Below, piece after piece: positions 1 through 6,148 of a stretch of 6,148 nucleotides of DNA (position 1 is the stretch's first letter; the number at the start of each line of letters is the position of its first letter). The stretch covers positions 1 through 6,148 of the forward strand of contig JAITKC010000168.1 in assembly GCA_031278665.1 (NCBI GenBank). The letters are read 5' to 3'. This DNA comes from Bifidobacteriaceae bacterium. Lineage in GTDB: Bacteria > Actinomycetota > Actinomycetes > Actinomycetales > WQXJ01. The notes beneath the pieces were generated by a model, which did not search any database, was not told the origin of the DNA, and saw nothing but the letters and a program-made list of their open reading frames with translations. The position numbers and the translations under genes were made by a program.

Positions 1-2
1 CG

Positions 3-1694
3 ATTTGGGAGGCCACTGGGCTGGGGGAGCGATGGTCCGATTGGGCCTTGGCCGGCGGGCCGCGCGGCACTCGCGCCGACGCCGACCTCGACGCGGTGCT
101 GGCCCTGTTCGCCGCCGCCAGCCGTCACGACGCCCGAAAACCGGGGTCGGGACCGGCTGGTTTCGCCGCCTATCTGGAGGCCCAAGAGGTTCCGAGCGAC
201 ACAATCGCCGCCCAGGCGCCGCCGGGCGACCGCGTCACGGTTTCAACCGCCGCCGCGGCCGTGGGGCGCGAATGGGAACTGGTGGCGCTGGTCGGCCTGC
301 AAGAAGACGTCTGGCCGGACCTCCGTCTGCGCGACACCTTGTTGGGGGCCGGTCAACTGGCCGACATCGTGGACGGCAAAGACGCCGCCGCGCCCGGCGC
401 CGCCCGGCGCCGCGAAGTGCTCGATGACGAGGTCCGGAGCCTGGCTTTGGCTCTGACCCGGGCGCGCGGCGAGGTTTTGGCGGTGGCGGTGGCGAACAGC
501 GAGGAGCAGCCGTCGCGCTTCTTCGACTGGCTGGCCGGCGATTCCCCGACGGCGTCGGGCGACGGCCGGGCGGATGATCGACACTGGCCTTTCGACCTGC
601 GCGGCATCGTCGCCGAGGCGCGGGCGACGTTGGCCGGGCCGGGGGCGCCGGGCGGGCCGGCGGTGCCGGGCGGGCTGGCGGTGCTGGGCGAGCCGGGCGG
701 GGCGGCGGTGCTGGGCGAGCCGGGCGGGGCGGCGCGGCCGGGCGGGCCGGGCGGGCCGGGCGGGCTGGCGCGGCTCGGGGGAGGGCGCGGCCTTGCGGAC
801 GAAGGGTCGGATTTGGGCGCGGCGCGAGCGGACGCGGCCCGGGTGTTGGCGGCGCTGGCCGCGCTTGGGGTCGAAGGCGCCAACCCGGCCGACTGGCCGG
901 GGCTGGTCGAGCCGTCCCGGCCGGGCGGGGTCTACGGCGACCGGCAAGTGCCGGTGCTCAGCCCCTCGAAAGTCGAGTCGCTGGCGGACTGTCCGCTGGT
1001 CTGGGCGCTGGAAAAAGTCGGCGGCGCCCGGCCGGCCGGCGACCGGGCGACGCTCGGCAGCTTGATCCACTGGCTGGCCCAGCGCCACCCCAAAGACGGC
1101 CCGGACCAGATGGAACGGCACTTGCGCGAGCACTGGCCCGAACTCGGTCTGCCGGACGGCTATTCGAGTCGTCGGTTATTGGAGGAGGCCGCCCGGATGG
1201 CCCGACGCCTGGGGGTTTACCAACAAGCCCATCCAGATTTGCTGGCCAACGAGGTCGAGATCGTGCCCGCGCCGGCCGCTTTGCCGGTCCGCCTGGTCGG
1301 ACGGATCGACCGCCTGGAGGCGGTCGGAGACGGCCAGGTGCGGGTGGTCGACTTCAAGACCGGCAGCCAGATTCCGGGCTTCGGCCAGGCTCAACGCAAC
1401 GCCCAATTGGGCAGCTACCAGGTGGCGGTGAACTCGGGAATGGTTCCGCCGCATCGGCGGGCGGGCGAGGCGGCGCTGGTCTACCTCCGCGGCGGGTCCG
1501 CCGGGCCGGCCGAACGCCGTCAGCCGCCCCTGCCCGGGCCGGGCGAGCCCAACTGGATGATCGACTTGCTTCGCCAATGCGCCCGGGACGCCGCCGGCCC
1601 GTCCTATCAGGCGCGGCCCGGCCCGCACTGCCGCCACTGCCGCGTCAAGACCTGCTGTCCGGCGTGGCCGGAGGGCAAGCAGGTGATCGCGTGA
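3..1694 (+). CDS. adnA: AdnA, helicase-nuclease subunit (5'-partial, C-terminal half)
   Basis: This is the C-terminal 563 residues of the AdnA subunit of the AdnAB double-strand-break resection helicase-nuclease; the reading frame is open to the left edge, so the true start lies outside. A TTG at 48 is internal, because the 15 codons before it already read as family-like sequence. Numbering from the first full codon, residues 80-91 are motif V (ending GREW) and 140-156 motif VI (LTRAR). Residues 212-262 are a Gly/Pro/Ala spacer. The nuclease domain follows: H356, D436 in GRIDR, D450 and K452 in VDFKTG, and Q468/Y472. C330 plus C543, C546 and C552 match the spaced cysteines that hold a 4Fe-4S cluster in AddB-type nucleases. 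Motor motifs V and VI are degenerate, as expected for the secondary motor. AdnA proteins are usually about 1,050 residues, so roughly half is missing. The adnB neighbour supports AdnA over AddB. Confidence 0.9.
   Translation: MWEATGLGERWSDWALAGGPRGTRADADLDAVLALFAAASRHDARKPGSGPAGFAAYLEAQEVPSDTIAAQAPPGDRVTVSTAAAAVGREWELVALVGLQEDVWPDLRLRDTLLGAGQLADIVDGKDAAAPGAARRREVLDDEVRSLALALTRARGEVLAVAVANSEEQPSRFFDWLAGDSPTASGDGRADDRHWPFDLRGIVAEARATLAGPGAPGGPAVPGGLAVLGEPGGAAVLGEPGGAARPGGPGGPGGLARLGGGRGLADEGSDLGAARADAARVLAALAALGVEGANPADWPGLVEPSRPGGVYGDRQVPVLSPSKVESLADCPLVWALEKVGGARPAGDRATLGSLIHWLAQRHPKDGPDQMERHLREHWPELGLPDGYSSRRLLEEAARMARRLGVYQQAHPDLLANEVEIVPAPAALPVRLVGRIDRLEAVGDGQVRVVDFKTGSQIPGFGQAQRNAQLGSYQVAVNSGMVPPHRRAGEAALVYLRGGSAGPAERRQPPLPGPGEPNWMIDLLRQCARDAAGPSYQARPGPHCRHCRVKTCCPAWPEGKQVIA
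636..792 (+). repeat. Gly/Pro/Ala-rich low-complexity spacer in adnA
   Basis: Residues 212-262 of the visible AdnA part are almost only G, P, A, L and V, with a few E and R, in a collagen-like GxP/PGG rhythm. It contains the unit CCGGGCGGG three times in a row at 738-764 (PGG x3) and a perfect 27-bp duplication at 678-731. It sits after the motor remnant and before the nuclease domain, so it is probably a flexible linker. All repeat units are multiples of three and keep the frame. Confidence 0.85.
678..731 (+). repeat. Perfect 27-bp tandem duplication in adnA
   Basis: Positions 678-704 and 705-731 are identical, giving the nonapeptide AVLGEPGGA twice. The lack of any mismatch suggests a recent slippage or unequal-crossover event inside the low-complexity spacer. 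Confidence 0.9.
1681..1694 (+). promoter_or_regulatory. adnB ribosome-binding site and GTGA start/stop overlap
   Basis: AGGTGAT at 1681-1687 is a modest Shine-Dalgarno-like match, about five bases before the GTG at 1691. The sequence GTGA at 1691-1694 holds both the adnB start and the adnA TGA stop. A purine run GGAGGG at 1670-1675 lies further upstream, about 15 bases from the GTG. The overlap suggests translational coupling, and no separate adnB promoter is evident. The start is chosen because the family-like N-terminus begins here, not at the in-frame ATG at 1577 inside adnA. Confidence 0.5.
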
Positions 1695-4600
1695 GCGCCG
1701 AATATTCGGCCGCCCGTCTGGCCAAGTTGATCAGACATGACGCCGTGCCGACCGACGCGCAAGCCGAAGTGGTTCAGGCCCCGCTGTCCTCGCAGTTAGT
1801 GGTGGCCGGCGCCGGCGCCGGCAAGACGTTTGTGATGGCGCTGCGGGCGGCTTACCTGGTGGCCAACGGCAAAGTCCGGCCGGATGAGATCCTGGGGCTG
1901 ACCTTCACCCGGAAGGCGGCCGCGAAATTGGGACAGGATATCCGGGCGGCGCTGGCCTGTTTGCCGAAGGAGCTTTCGGGCGGCCAGGACACGGCGCCGC
2001 CGGTGGTGTCGACTTACGACGCCTACGCCTCCTCGCTAGTTCGCGGCCACGGGCTGCGGGTGGGCGCCGACCCGGACGCGCGGATCGTGACCGAGGCCCA
2101 GCGCTGGCAACTGGCCAGAGACGTGGTGGAGGGCTGGCAAGGCGACCCGGAGGCCGATGTCGAAGCGTCCTGGCTGGTCAGCCTCCTGTTGGCGCTGGCC
2201 GACCAATGCGCCGACAACGAGGTCGAGCCGGAACGCCTGGTCGAATGGTTCGACCAGGCGATCACAGACCTGGCGGACAAGGGCCCGGGTCGCAATCCGC
2301 AGACCGGCCGGATGAACAAGGCGCTGCCCGCCGGCGTCAAGAGCGCCATCGCGGCGCTGACCAACCGGCGGGCGGCGGCCCGCCTGATCGGGCGGTACCG
2401 CGAACGCAAAGCCGAAGTCGGGGCGATGGACTTCGCCGACCAGGCGGCTTGGGCGCGACTTGTGACCCGGGGCGAACCGGGCGCCGCCGTGGTTGCGGCC
2501 GAGCGCGACCGGTTCAAAGCGGTGGTGCTGGACGAGTTCCAAGACACATCGACCTCCCAGATCGACTTCCTGAGCGCCCTGTTCGGGCCGATCCCGGTGA
2601 TGGCGGTCGGCGACCCGAATCAGTCGATCTACGGTTGGAGGGGGGCCTCGGCGGCGGCGCTCGACGTCTTCATGGAGTCCTTCGGCCGGGTCGACCAGAC
2701 TGGGCGGCGCCGCCCGCCGGCGGTCTTGCGGCTGGCGATGGCGCGGCGCAACGACAAGGCGATTCTGGCGGTGGCCAATCGGCTGGTGGATCCCCTGAAG
2801 AGGGGAGGACCGACAGACCCGCCCGAACTGGTGGCCCGGCCCGGGGCCGGTCTCGGCCGGGTCGACGCCGCCTACTTCGAGACCCGCGACCAAGAGGCCG
2901 AAGCCGTCGCCGCTTATTTGAGCGAGCACTGGGCCGGTTCGCTGGACCGGCCGGCGCCGGCGACCGCCGCGGTGCTGGTGCGCGCGCGCTCGCAGATCGA
3001 CCCGATCGTCGCCGCGCTGGAGGCGGCCGGACTGGACTATCAGGTGATCGGCCGAGGCGGCCTGCTGCGCGTTCCCGAAGTCCGCGACGTGGTCAGCGCC
3101 CTGTCCGCGAGCCAGGACTTGACTAGGGGCGACGCCTTCATGCGGCTGGCGGCTTCGCCGCGCTTCGCGCTCGGCGTCCGCGATCTGGACGCGCTAGCCC
3201 AGTTGGCCCGGCGGTCGCAGGACGAATCCGAGGCCGCGGCGGCGCGGGACGAATCCGAGGCCCTGGCGGCGCGGGACCACGCGCCGCTCGGCGCCGAGCG
3301 CGCGACTGTGCTGGACGCGCTGGAGACGCTGGCGACGCTGACGACGCTGACCTCGCCGGACCCGCTGGAAGCCCGGCACCAGCCGGACCGGCCGGAAGCG
3401 GCCCACGCCCCGGGGTCGCCGGGCGGACCGGAGCCGCCGGGCGGACCTGAGCGTGCGGGCGGACCGGAGCCGGCGGGCGGACCGGAGCCGCCGGGCGGAC
3501 TTGAGCCGGCGGAACTCGCCGACGGCTCGCAGTGGCCGGAAGGTCCGCAAGCGACGGCTTTGGCGGGCGGCGAAGCGGTTCGCGAGGCGCACGGAATCAG
3601 TCCGACCGGGCTGGGCCGCCTGCGCCGCATCGCCCGCGTGCTCCGGCGGATCAGGCGGGCAACCGCCTATCTGAGTTTGCCGGAGCTGGTCCTGGAGGCC
3701 GAACGGGCGCTTGGCCTGGACATCGATTTGCTGGCCGGGCCCGGTCCAACCGGACGCGGCCAAATCGATCGGCTGGTGCGCGAGGCCCACAACTACAGCC
3801 AAGGCCAAGACGGCGCCAGCCTGGCCGGATTCCTCGAGTGGTTGGAGGCGGAGGAGACCTACTCGGACGGTTTGGACCTGGCCGAGGCGCCTGCGCCGGC
3901 CGGCGCGGTCCAACTGTTGACAGTTCACGGCGCCAAAGGACTCGAATGGGACGTGGTTTGCGTGCCCGGGATGGTCGAGGGCCGCTTCCCGGCCGTCGCC
4001 TTCAAAGAAGTCGACGGCGATCGCTGGCCGGAGGGGCTCGGTTGGCTGAGCGACGCCAGGCGGCCCGGGGCCAGCGGCGGTCTGCCCTGGCCGCTGCGGC
4101 TCGACCGGGGCGTGTTGCCGGATTTCCAACACCAAGAAGCCGGCGACGTGGTCGCGCTGGGGCAGGAGTTCGAGTCCTTCAAGAGCCGAGTCGGCGACTA
4201 TTTCTTGGCCGAGGACCGCCGCGTCGCCTACGTGGCGGTCACCCGCGCCAAGACCCATCTGTTCCTCAGCGGCTCGTGGGTCAGCGGCGACGGCCAAAGC
4301 CGCACCCGGCCGTCGCTGTTCCTGACGGAACTAGTCGAGGCGGGTCTGATCAGCGACGCCGACTGGGCCGACGAGCCCGCCAAAGCCGAACCGCGCTGGA
4401 CCGGCGCGACCGGGTCTGCCCCGCGACCGCGCGGTCCGGATGCCAGCCAACTAGGCGCCGGCGGTTCGGGCGTAAGCGGTTCGGAGGTCGGCGGTTCGAG
4501 CCCAGGCGGTTCGGGTGTCGGCGGTTCGGACGCGGGCGGGCCGGACGCCGGCGGGGCGGACGCCGGCGGGGCGTCGGCGGGCGATCCAGACGTGGCGGCG

Positions 4601-5452
4601 GCGGACGGCATCGGACGGGGTTTCGCGGTCTGGCCGTCGGAGCATCCGGCCGGCCGGCGCGAGGCCGCCTTGGTTTCGGCCGCCGATGCCGTCAACCGGT
4701 TTTGGGAGGAGTTGTTCGGCGGGCGTCGCGTCGCCCTGGACCGCGCCTTGACTGTGCTCGATGAGCTTGGGTCGGACCTGGCGGCGCGCGCCGCCCTGCT
4801 GCTGCGCGAACGGGCGAGGGAGGTGGCGGAGCAGACCGTCGTCCTGCCGGAGCAGAACTCGGCCACCACTTTGATCGCTCTGGCCGAGGGCGGCGCCCGG
4901 GCGCTGCGGGCGCTGCGCCGGCCGGTTCCGGACCAGCCCAGCCGCGGCGCCGGGCTGGGCGAGGAGTTCCACCGCCGGGCGGCCCTGGAATTGGCCGCCG
5001 AGGCGGGACGCCCGGTGCGCCAGGACATGCTCGACTCCTCGTTACTTGTCGGCGGACAAGCCGATTCGGCCGCCGCCGCCCAACTGAACCGCCTGATGGA
5101 CGCCTTCCGGCAGTCGCGCTGGATGAGCGGCGCCGATGTCTTACAGGCCGTTGAGACGGAACTGGAAGTCGAGTTGCTCGGGCGGGCGGTCGTCGCCCGG
5201 ATCGACGCGGTGTTCCGCGACCCCGAGGGCCGCTGGGTGGTGGTGGATTGGAAGACCGGCCGCTCCGAACGCGGGCTGGCCAAACCAGTCCACATTGAGC
5301 AGGTCCGGCTCTATCAAGCGGCTTTGGCCGTCAAGAACGGTGTCGGCCCAGAAGAGATAGGAGGTTATGTCCACTACATCATGGAGAATCTGTCGGTCCC
5401 GGTGACCTGCCCGCCGGATTACCTGTCGCGTCTGGCCGAACGGCTGGCGTAG
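1691..5452 (+). CDS. adnB: AdnB, lead motor and nuclease subunit of AdnAB
   Basis: AdnB is the lead 3'-5' SF1A (UvrD-like) motor and second nuclease of AdnAB, resecting DNA ends in the cytoplasm. Its 1,253 residues contain, in order: Q24 (Q motif), Walker A AGAGAGKT 39-46, motif Ia TFTRKAAAK 71-79, STYDAY 107-112, motif II DEFQDT 281-286, motif III GDPNQSIYGWRGA 307-319, motif IV near MARRND 350-355, a GRGGLLRVPEV segment from 454, motif V TVHGAKGLEWD 744-754 and motif VI RRVAYVAVTRAK 843-854. The nuclease domain shows H1094, D1172 in ARID, D1186 and K1188 in VDWKTG, and Q1204/Y1208, so it should be active; it lacks the AdnA cysteine set. The protein is longer than typical AdnB (about 1,100) because of repeat-rich inserts at about 511-610 and 905-975. 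GTG at 1691 is chosen as the start because it overlaps the adnA stop. Confidence 0.94.
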   Translation: MSAEYSAARLAKLIRHDAVPTDAQAEVVQAPLSSQLVVAGAGAGKTFVMALRAAYLVANGKVRPDEILGLTFTRKAAAKLGQDIRAALACLPKELSGGQDTAPPVVSTYDAYASSLVRGHGLRVGADPDARIVTEAQRWQLARDVVEGWQGDPEADVEASWLVSLLLALADQCADNEVEPERLVEWFDQAITDLADKGPGRNPQTGRMNKALPAGVKSAIAALTNRRAAARLIGRYRERKAEVGAMDFADQAAWARLVTRGEPGAAVVAAERDRFKAVVLDEFQDTSTSQIDFLSALFGPIPVMAVGDPNQSIYGWRGASAAALDVFMESFGRVDQTGRRRPPAVLRLAMARRNDKAILAVANRLVDPLKRGGPTDPPELVARPGAGLGRVDAAYFETRDQEAEAVAAYLSEHWAGSLDRPAPATAAVLVRARSQIDPIVAALEAAGLDYQVIGRGGLLRVPEVRDVVSALSASQDLTRGDAFMRLAASPRFALGVRDLDALAQLARRSQDESEAAAARDESEALAARDHAPLGAERATVLDALETLATLTTLTSPDPLEARHQPDRPEAAHAPGSPGGPEPPGGPERAGGPEPAGGPEPPGGLEPAELADGSQWPEGPQATALAGGEAVREAHGISPTGLGRLRRIARVLRRIRRATAYLSLPELVLEAERALGLDIDLLAGPGPTGRGQIDRLVREAHNYSQGQDGASLAGFLEWLEAEETYSDGLDLAEAPAPAGAVQLLTVHGAKGLEWDVVCVPGMVEGRFPAVAFKEVDGDRWPEGLGWLSDARRPGASGGLPWPLRLDRGVLPDFQHQEAGDVVALGQEFESFKSRVGDYFLAEDRRVAYVAVTRAKTHLFLSGSWVSGDGQSRTRPSLFLTELVEAGLISDADWADEPAKAEPRWTGATGSAPRPRGPDASQLGAGGSGVSGSEVGGSSPGGSGVGGSDAGGPDAGGADAGGASAGDPDVAAADGIGRGFAVWPSEHPAGRREAALVSAADAVNRFWEELFGGRRVALDRALTVLDELGSDLAARAALLLRERAREVAEQTVVLPEQNSATTLIALAEGGARALRALRRPVPDQPSRGAGLGEEFHRRAALELAAEAGRPVRQDMLDSSLLVGGQADSAAAAQLNRLMDAFRQSRWMSGADVLQAVETELEVELLGRAVVARIDAVFRDPEGRWVVVDWKTGRSERGLAKPVHIEQVRLYQAALAVKNGVGPEEIGGYVHYIMENLSVPVTCPPDYLSRLAERLA
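3221..3274 (+). repeat. 27-bp near-perfect tandem duplication in adnB
   Basis: Positions 3221-3247 and 3248-3274 match at 25 of 27 bases, encoding DESEAAAAR then DESEALAAR (AdnB residues 511-528). It opens the variable insert of the accessory region between the conserved GGLLRVPEV segment and motif V. A third copy starts with GAC but then diverges. Confidence 0.85.
3422..3511 (+). repeat. 18-bp tandem array, five units, in adnB
   Basis: Five in-frame 18-bp units encode the hexapeptides GGPEPP, GGPERA, GGPEPA, GGPEPP and GGLEPA (AdnB residues 578-607). The unit is a Gly-Gly-Pro-Glu core with a variable last pair. The array sits inside the helicase accessory region, where a disordered loop would be tolerated, and explains part of the excess length of this AdnB. 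Confidence 0.9.
4460..4594 (+). repeat. 15-bp tandem array, nine degenerate units, in adnB
   Basis: Nine 15-bp units encode pentapeptides of the form GGSxx, drifting to GGPDA, GGADA, GGASA and GDPDV (AdnB residues 924-968). The array lies after motif VI and before the nuclease domain, which resumes near F978, so it is an expanded motor-to-nuclease linker. The early units are Gly/Ser-rich and the later ones gain Asp and Ala. Confidence 0.88.
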
Positions 5453-6146
5453 AGCCCGTCGGCGATCCGGGCCGCTCCAACGCTTCGGTTTCGTCGTTGG
5501 CCGCGGCCGCCGCGATGTCGGCCGGCGCCTCAGAGTCGTCTTTGAGGAAATCGGGCAAGAACGCCTGGGTCAGTTCCTGCGAGTCCGGCTCGTCGTCGGA
5601 CTGTCGGGCCTGAGCCTCGGCGGGCTCAGCGGCGGACGCGGCGGACTCGGCGGGGTCAGCGGGGTCAGCGGGGTCAGCGGGGTCGGCGGGGTCGGCGGAG
5701 TCGGCCGGGTCGGCGGGGTCGGCGGGGTCGGCGGGGTCGGCGGCGGACCCGGCGGAATCCGCCTTGCGGTCGGCTGGCCCGGCTTCGGCCGGACTTGGGT
5801 CGATCGCCTCGGCGTCAGCCGGAGAATAGGCGTCGTCCCAGGTGGGAGCAGTCTTCTGGGATTGGTTTCCCCACAGGTCGACGCCTGCCTCGGTGACCGC
5901 TTGGCGTTTGGGCGCGAACTGGGACTTGGGCGCCTGATCCGGCCTGGACGCCGGCGCGGGCGTGATCGCCGGCCCAAGCTTGATCGCCGGCCCGGGCTCG
6001 ATCAGCGGCCCGGACTCGACCGCCGGCCCGGACTTGATCGGCGGCGCGGACTTGATCGGCGGCGCGGACTTGATCGGCGGCGCGCCGGCCGGCGCGCCGG
6101 GCGTTCGCGCGGACGTGGGCGGCGGCCAGTCGGCCGCGGCGGCATC
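5379..6146 (-). CDS. Disordered Pro/Ala/Asp-rich protein, C-terminal part (start outside window)
   Basis: I do not recognise this protein. The minus frame is open for 255 codons from the right edge to a TGA whose complement is at 5379-5381. Codon third positions are mostly G or C. The N-terminal visible part is proline-rich with seven hexapeptide repeats (APPIKS-like). A mixed stretch follows with the only two Trp besides the edge one (DLWGN and TWDDAY), then a run of ten PAD-type tripeptides, and an acidic tail containing LPDFLKDDSE. No enzyme motif, transmembrane segment or signal is visible, so this looks like a disordered tail of a larger protein. It converges on adnB and overlaps it by 74 bp. 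Reading + strand frames here meets stops, for example at 5611 and 5935 in the competing frame. The lack of an ATG or GTG start in the window means automatic callers may omit it. Confidence 0.68.
   Translation of the reverse strand, partial: DAAAADWPPPTSARTPGAPAGAPPIKSAPPIKSAPPIKSGPAVESGPLIEPGPAIKLGPAITPAPASRPDQAPKSQFAPKRQAVTEAGVDLWGNQSQKTAPTWDDAYSPADAEAIDPSPAEAGPADRKADSAGSAADPADPADPADPADSADPADPADPADPADPAESAASAAEPAEAQARQSDDEPDSQELTQAFLPDFLKDDSEAPADIAAAAANDETEALERPGSPTGSTPAVRPDATGNPAGRSPGPTDSP
5649..5738 (-). repeat. 9-bp tandem array, ten units (Pro-Ala-Asp repeats)
   Basis: Ten consecutive 9-bp units follow the + strand pattern (G/A)GC-GGG-GTC, with single-base variants in units six and seven. 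On the minus strand they encode alternating Asp-Pro-Ala, with one Ser in place of Pro. Three consecutive units carry AGC instead of GGC, which suggests that variant was itself copied during expansion. Confidence 0.9.
5959..6084 (-). repeat. 18-bp tandem array, seven units (APPIKS-type hexapeptides)
   Basis: Seven contiguous 18-bp units are visible. The three at 6031-6084 are identical (GACTTGATCGGCGGCGCG on the + strand) and the four at 5959-6030 are diverged copies. Read on the minus strand they give APPIKS three times, then GPAVES, GPLIEP, GPAIKL and GPAITP, with Pro at position 2, Ile or Val at position 4 and usually a charged residue at position 5. The identity gradient points to growth at the right-hand end. 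Confidence 0.9.
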
Positions 6147-6148
6147 GG

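Noticed and set aside
48..50. TTG as start of the adnA reading frame
   Set aside because: The frame is open upstream to position 3 and already reads as AdnA-like sequence (WEATGLGERW), and half of the expected protein is missing.
243..1133. Long minus-strand ORFs opposite adnA and adnB
   Set aside because: They are antiparallel shadows of GC-rich coding sequence, rich in Arg, Pro and Ala, with no family motifs.
1577..1690. ATG at 1577 as the start of AdnB
   Set aside because: It would add 38 Arg/Pro-rich residues lying wholly in the coding sequence for the conserved AdnA cysteine cluster; the GTG at 1691 fits family length and the GTGA overlap.
5500..5516. GGCCGCGGCCGCC palindrome as a terminator or regulatory hairpin
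   Set aside because: It encodes an Ala run in the minus gene, has no T-run after it, and such palindromes are expected at this GC content.
5570..5977. Minus-strand 135-residue Arg/Pro/Thr-rich ORF
   Set aside because: It is in a different frame from the 255-codon open frame and its composition is that of a shadow frame across GC-rich repeats.
5959..6084. CRISPR-like array
   Set aside because: The 18-bp units are contiguous with no spacers and keep a reading frame, so they are coding tandem repeats.
5938..6148. + strand reading of the 18-bp array (DLIGGA repeats)
   Set aside because: This frame is open only after a stop at 5935 and has another stop at 5611, while the minus frame is open through the whole stretch.
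1..6148. A new defence or other multi-gene system
   Set aside because: Only a housekeeping DNA repair pair and a disordered protein tail are present; there are no toxin, effector, integrase or transposase motifs.

Overview
The window is GC-rich throughout and reads like an Actinomycetota chromosome. Codons end mostly in G or C, a GTG start is used, and genes overlap head-to-tail and tail-to-tail. The main content is the actinobacterial double-strand-break resection helicase-nuclease AdnAB: the last half of adnA and the whole of adnB, both on the + strand. AdnAB is the actinobacterial counterpart of RecBCD and AddAB. No mobile element, RNA gene, CRISPR array or species marker is visible, so the genus is left open.

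Layout. (1) Positions 3-1694 +: the C-terminal 563 residues of AdnA, cut by the left edge. It holds the end of a UvrD-like motor with weakened motifs V and VI, a Gly/Pro/Ala-rich spacer, and a PD-(D/E)XK nuclease whose four cysteine positions fit an Fe-S cluster. (2) Positions 1691-5452 +: AdnB, 1,253 residues, with a complete SF1A helicase motif set followed by a second PD-(D/E)XK nuclease without a cysteine cluster. Its GTG start overlaps the adnA stop by four bases. (3) Positions 5379-6146 -: the 3' end of a convergent gene that overlaps the end of adnB by 74 bp. It encodes at least 255 residues of disordered, Pro/Ala/Asp-rich protein and stays open to the right edge. No in-window ATG or GTG start lies in this frame, so start-codon-based gene calling can miss it.

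How they work together. AdnA and AdnB form a heterodimer that loads on DNA ends, unwinds with the AdnB motor in the lead, and cuts the strands with its two nuclease domains to prepare DNA for repair. The tight start/stop overlap suggests coupled translation and matched amounts of the two subunits. The convergent gene has no recognisable domain in the window, and its link to repair is unknown.

The most unusual trait is a set of in-frame tandem repeats with units of 9, 15, 18 and 27 bp in all three proteins. Each array has its own unit, always a multiple of three, and each sits in a linker or disordered tail rather than in a folded domain. This looks like a lineage-wide habit of expanding low-complexity linkers. 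I found no convincing new multi-gene system in this window.
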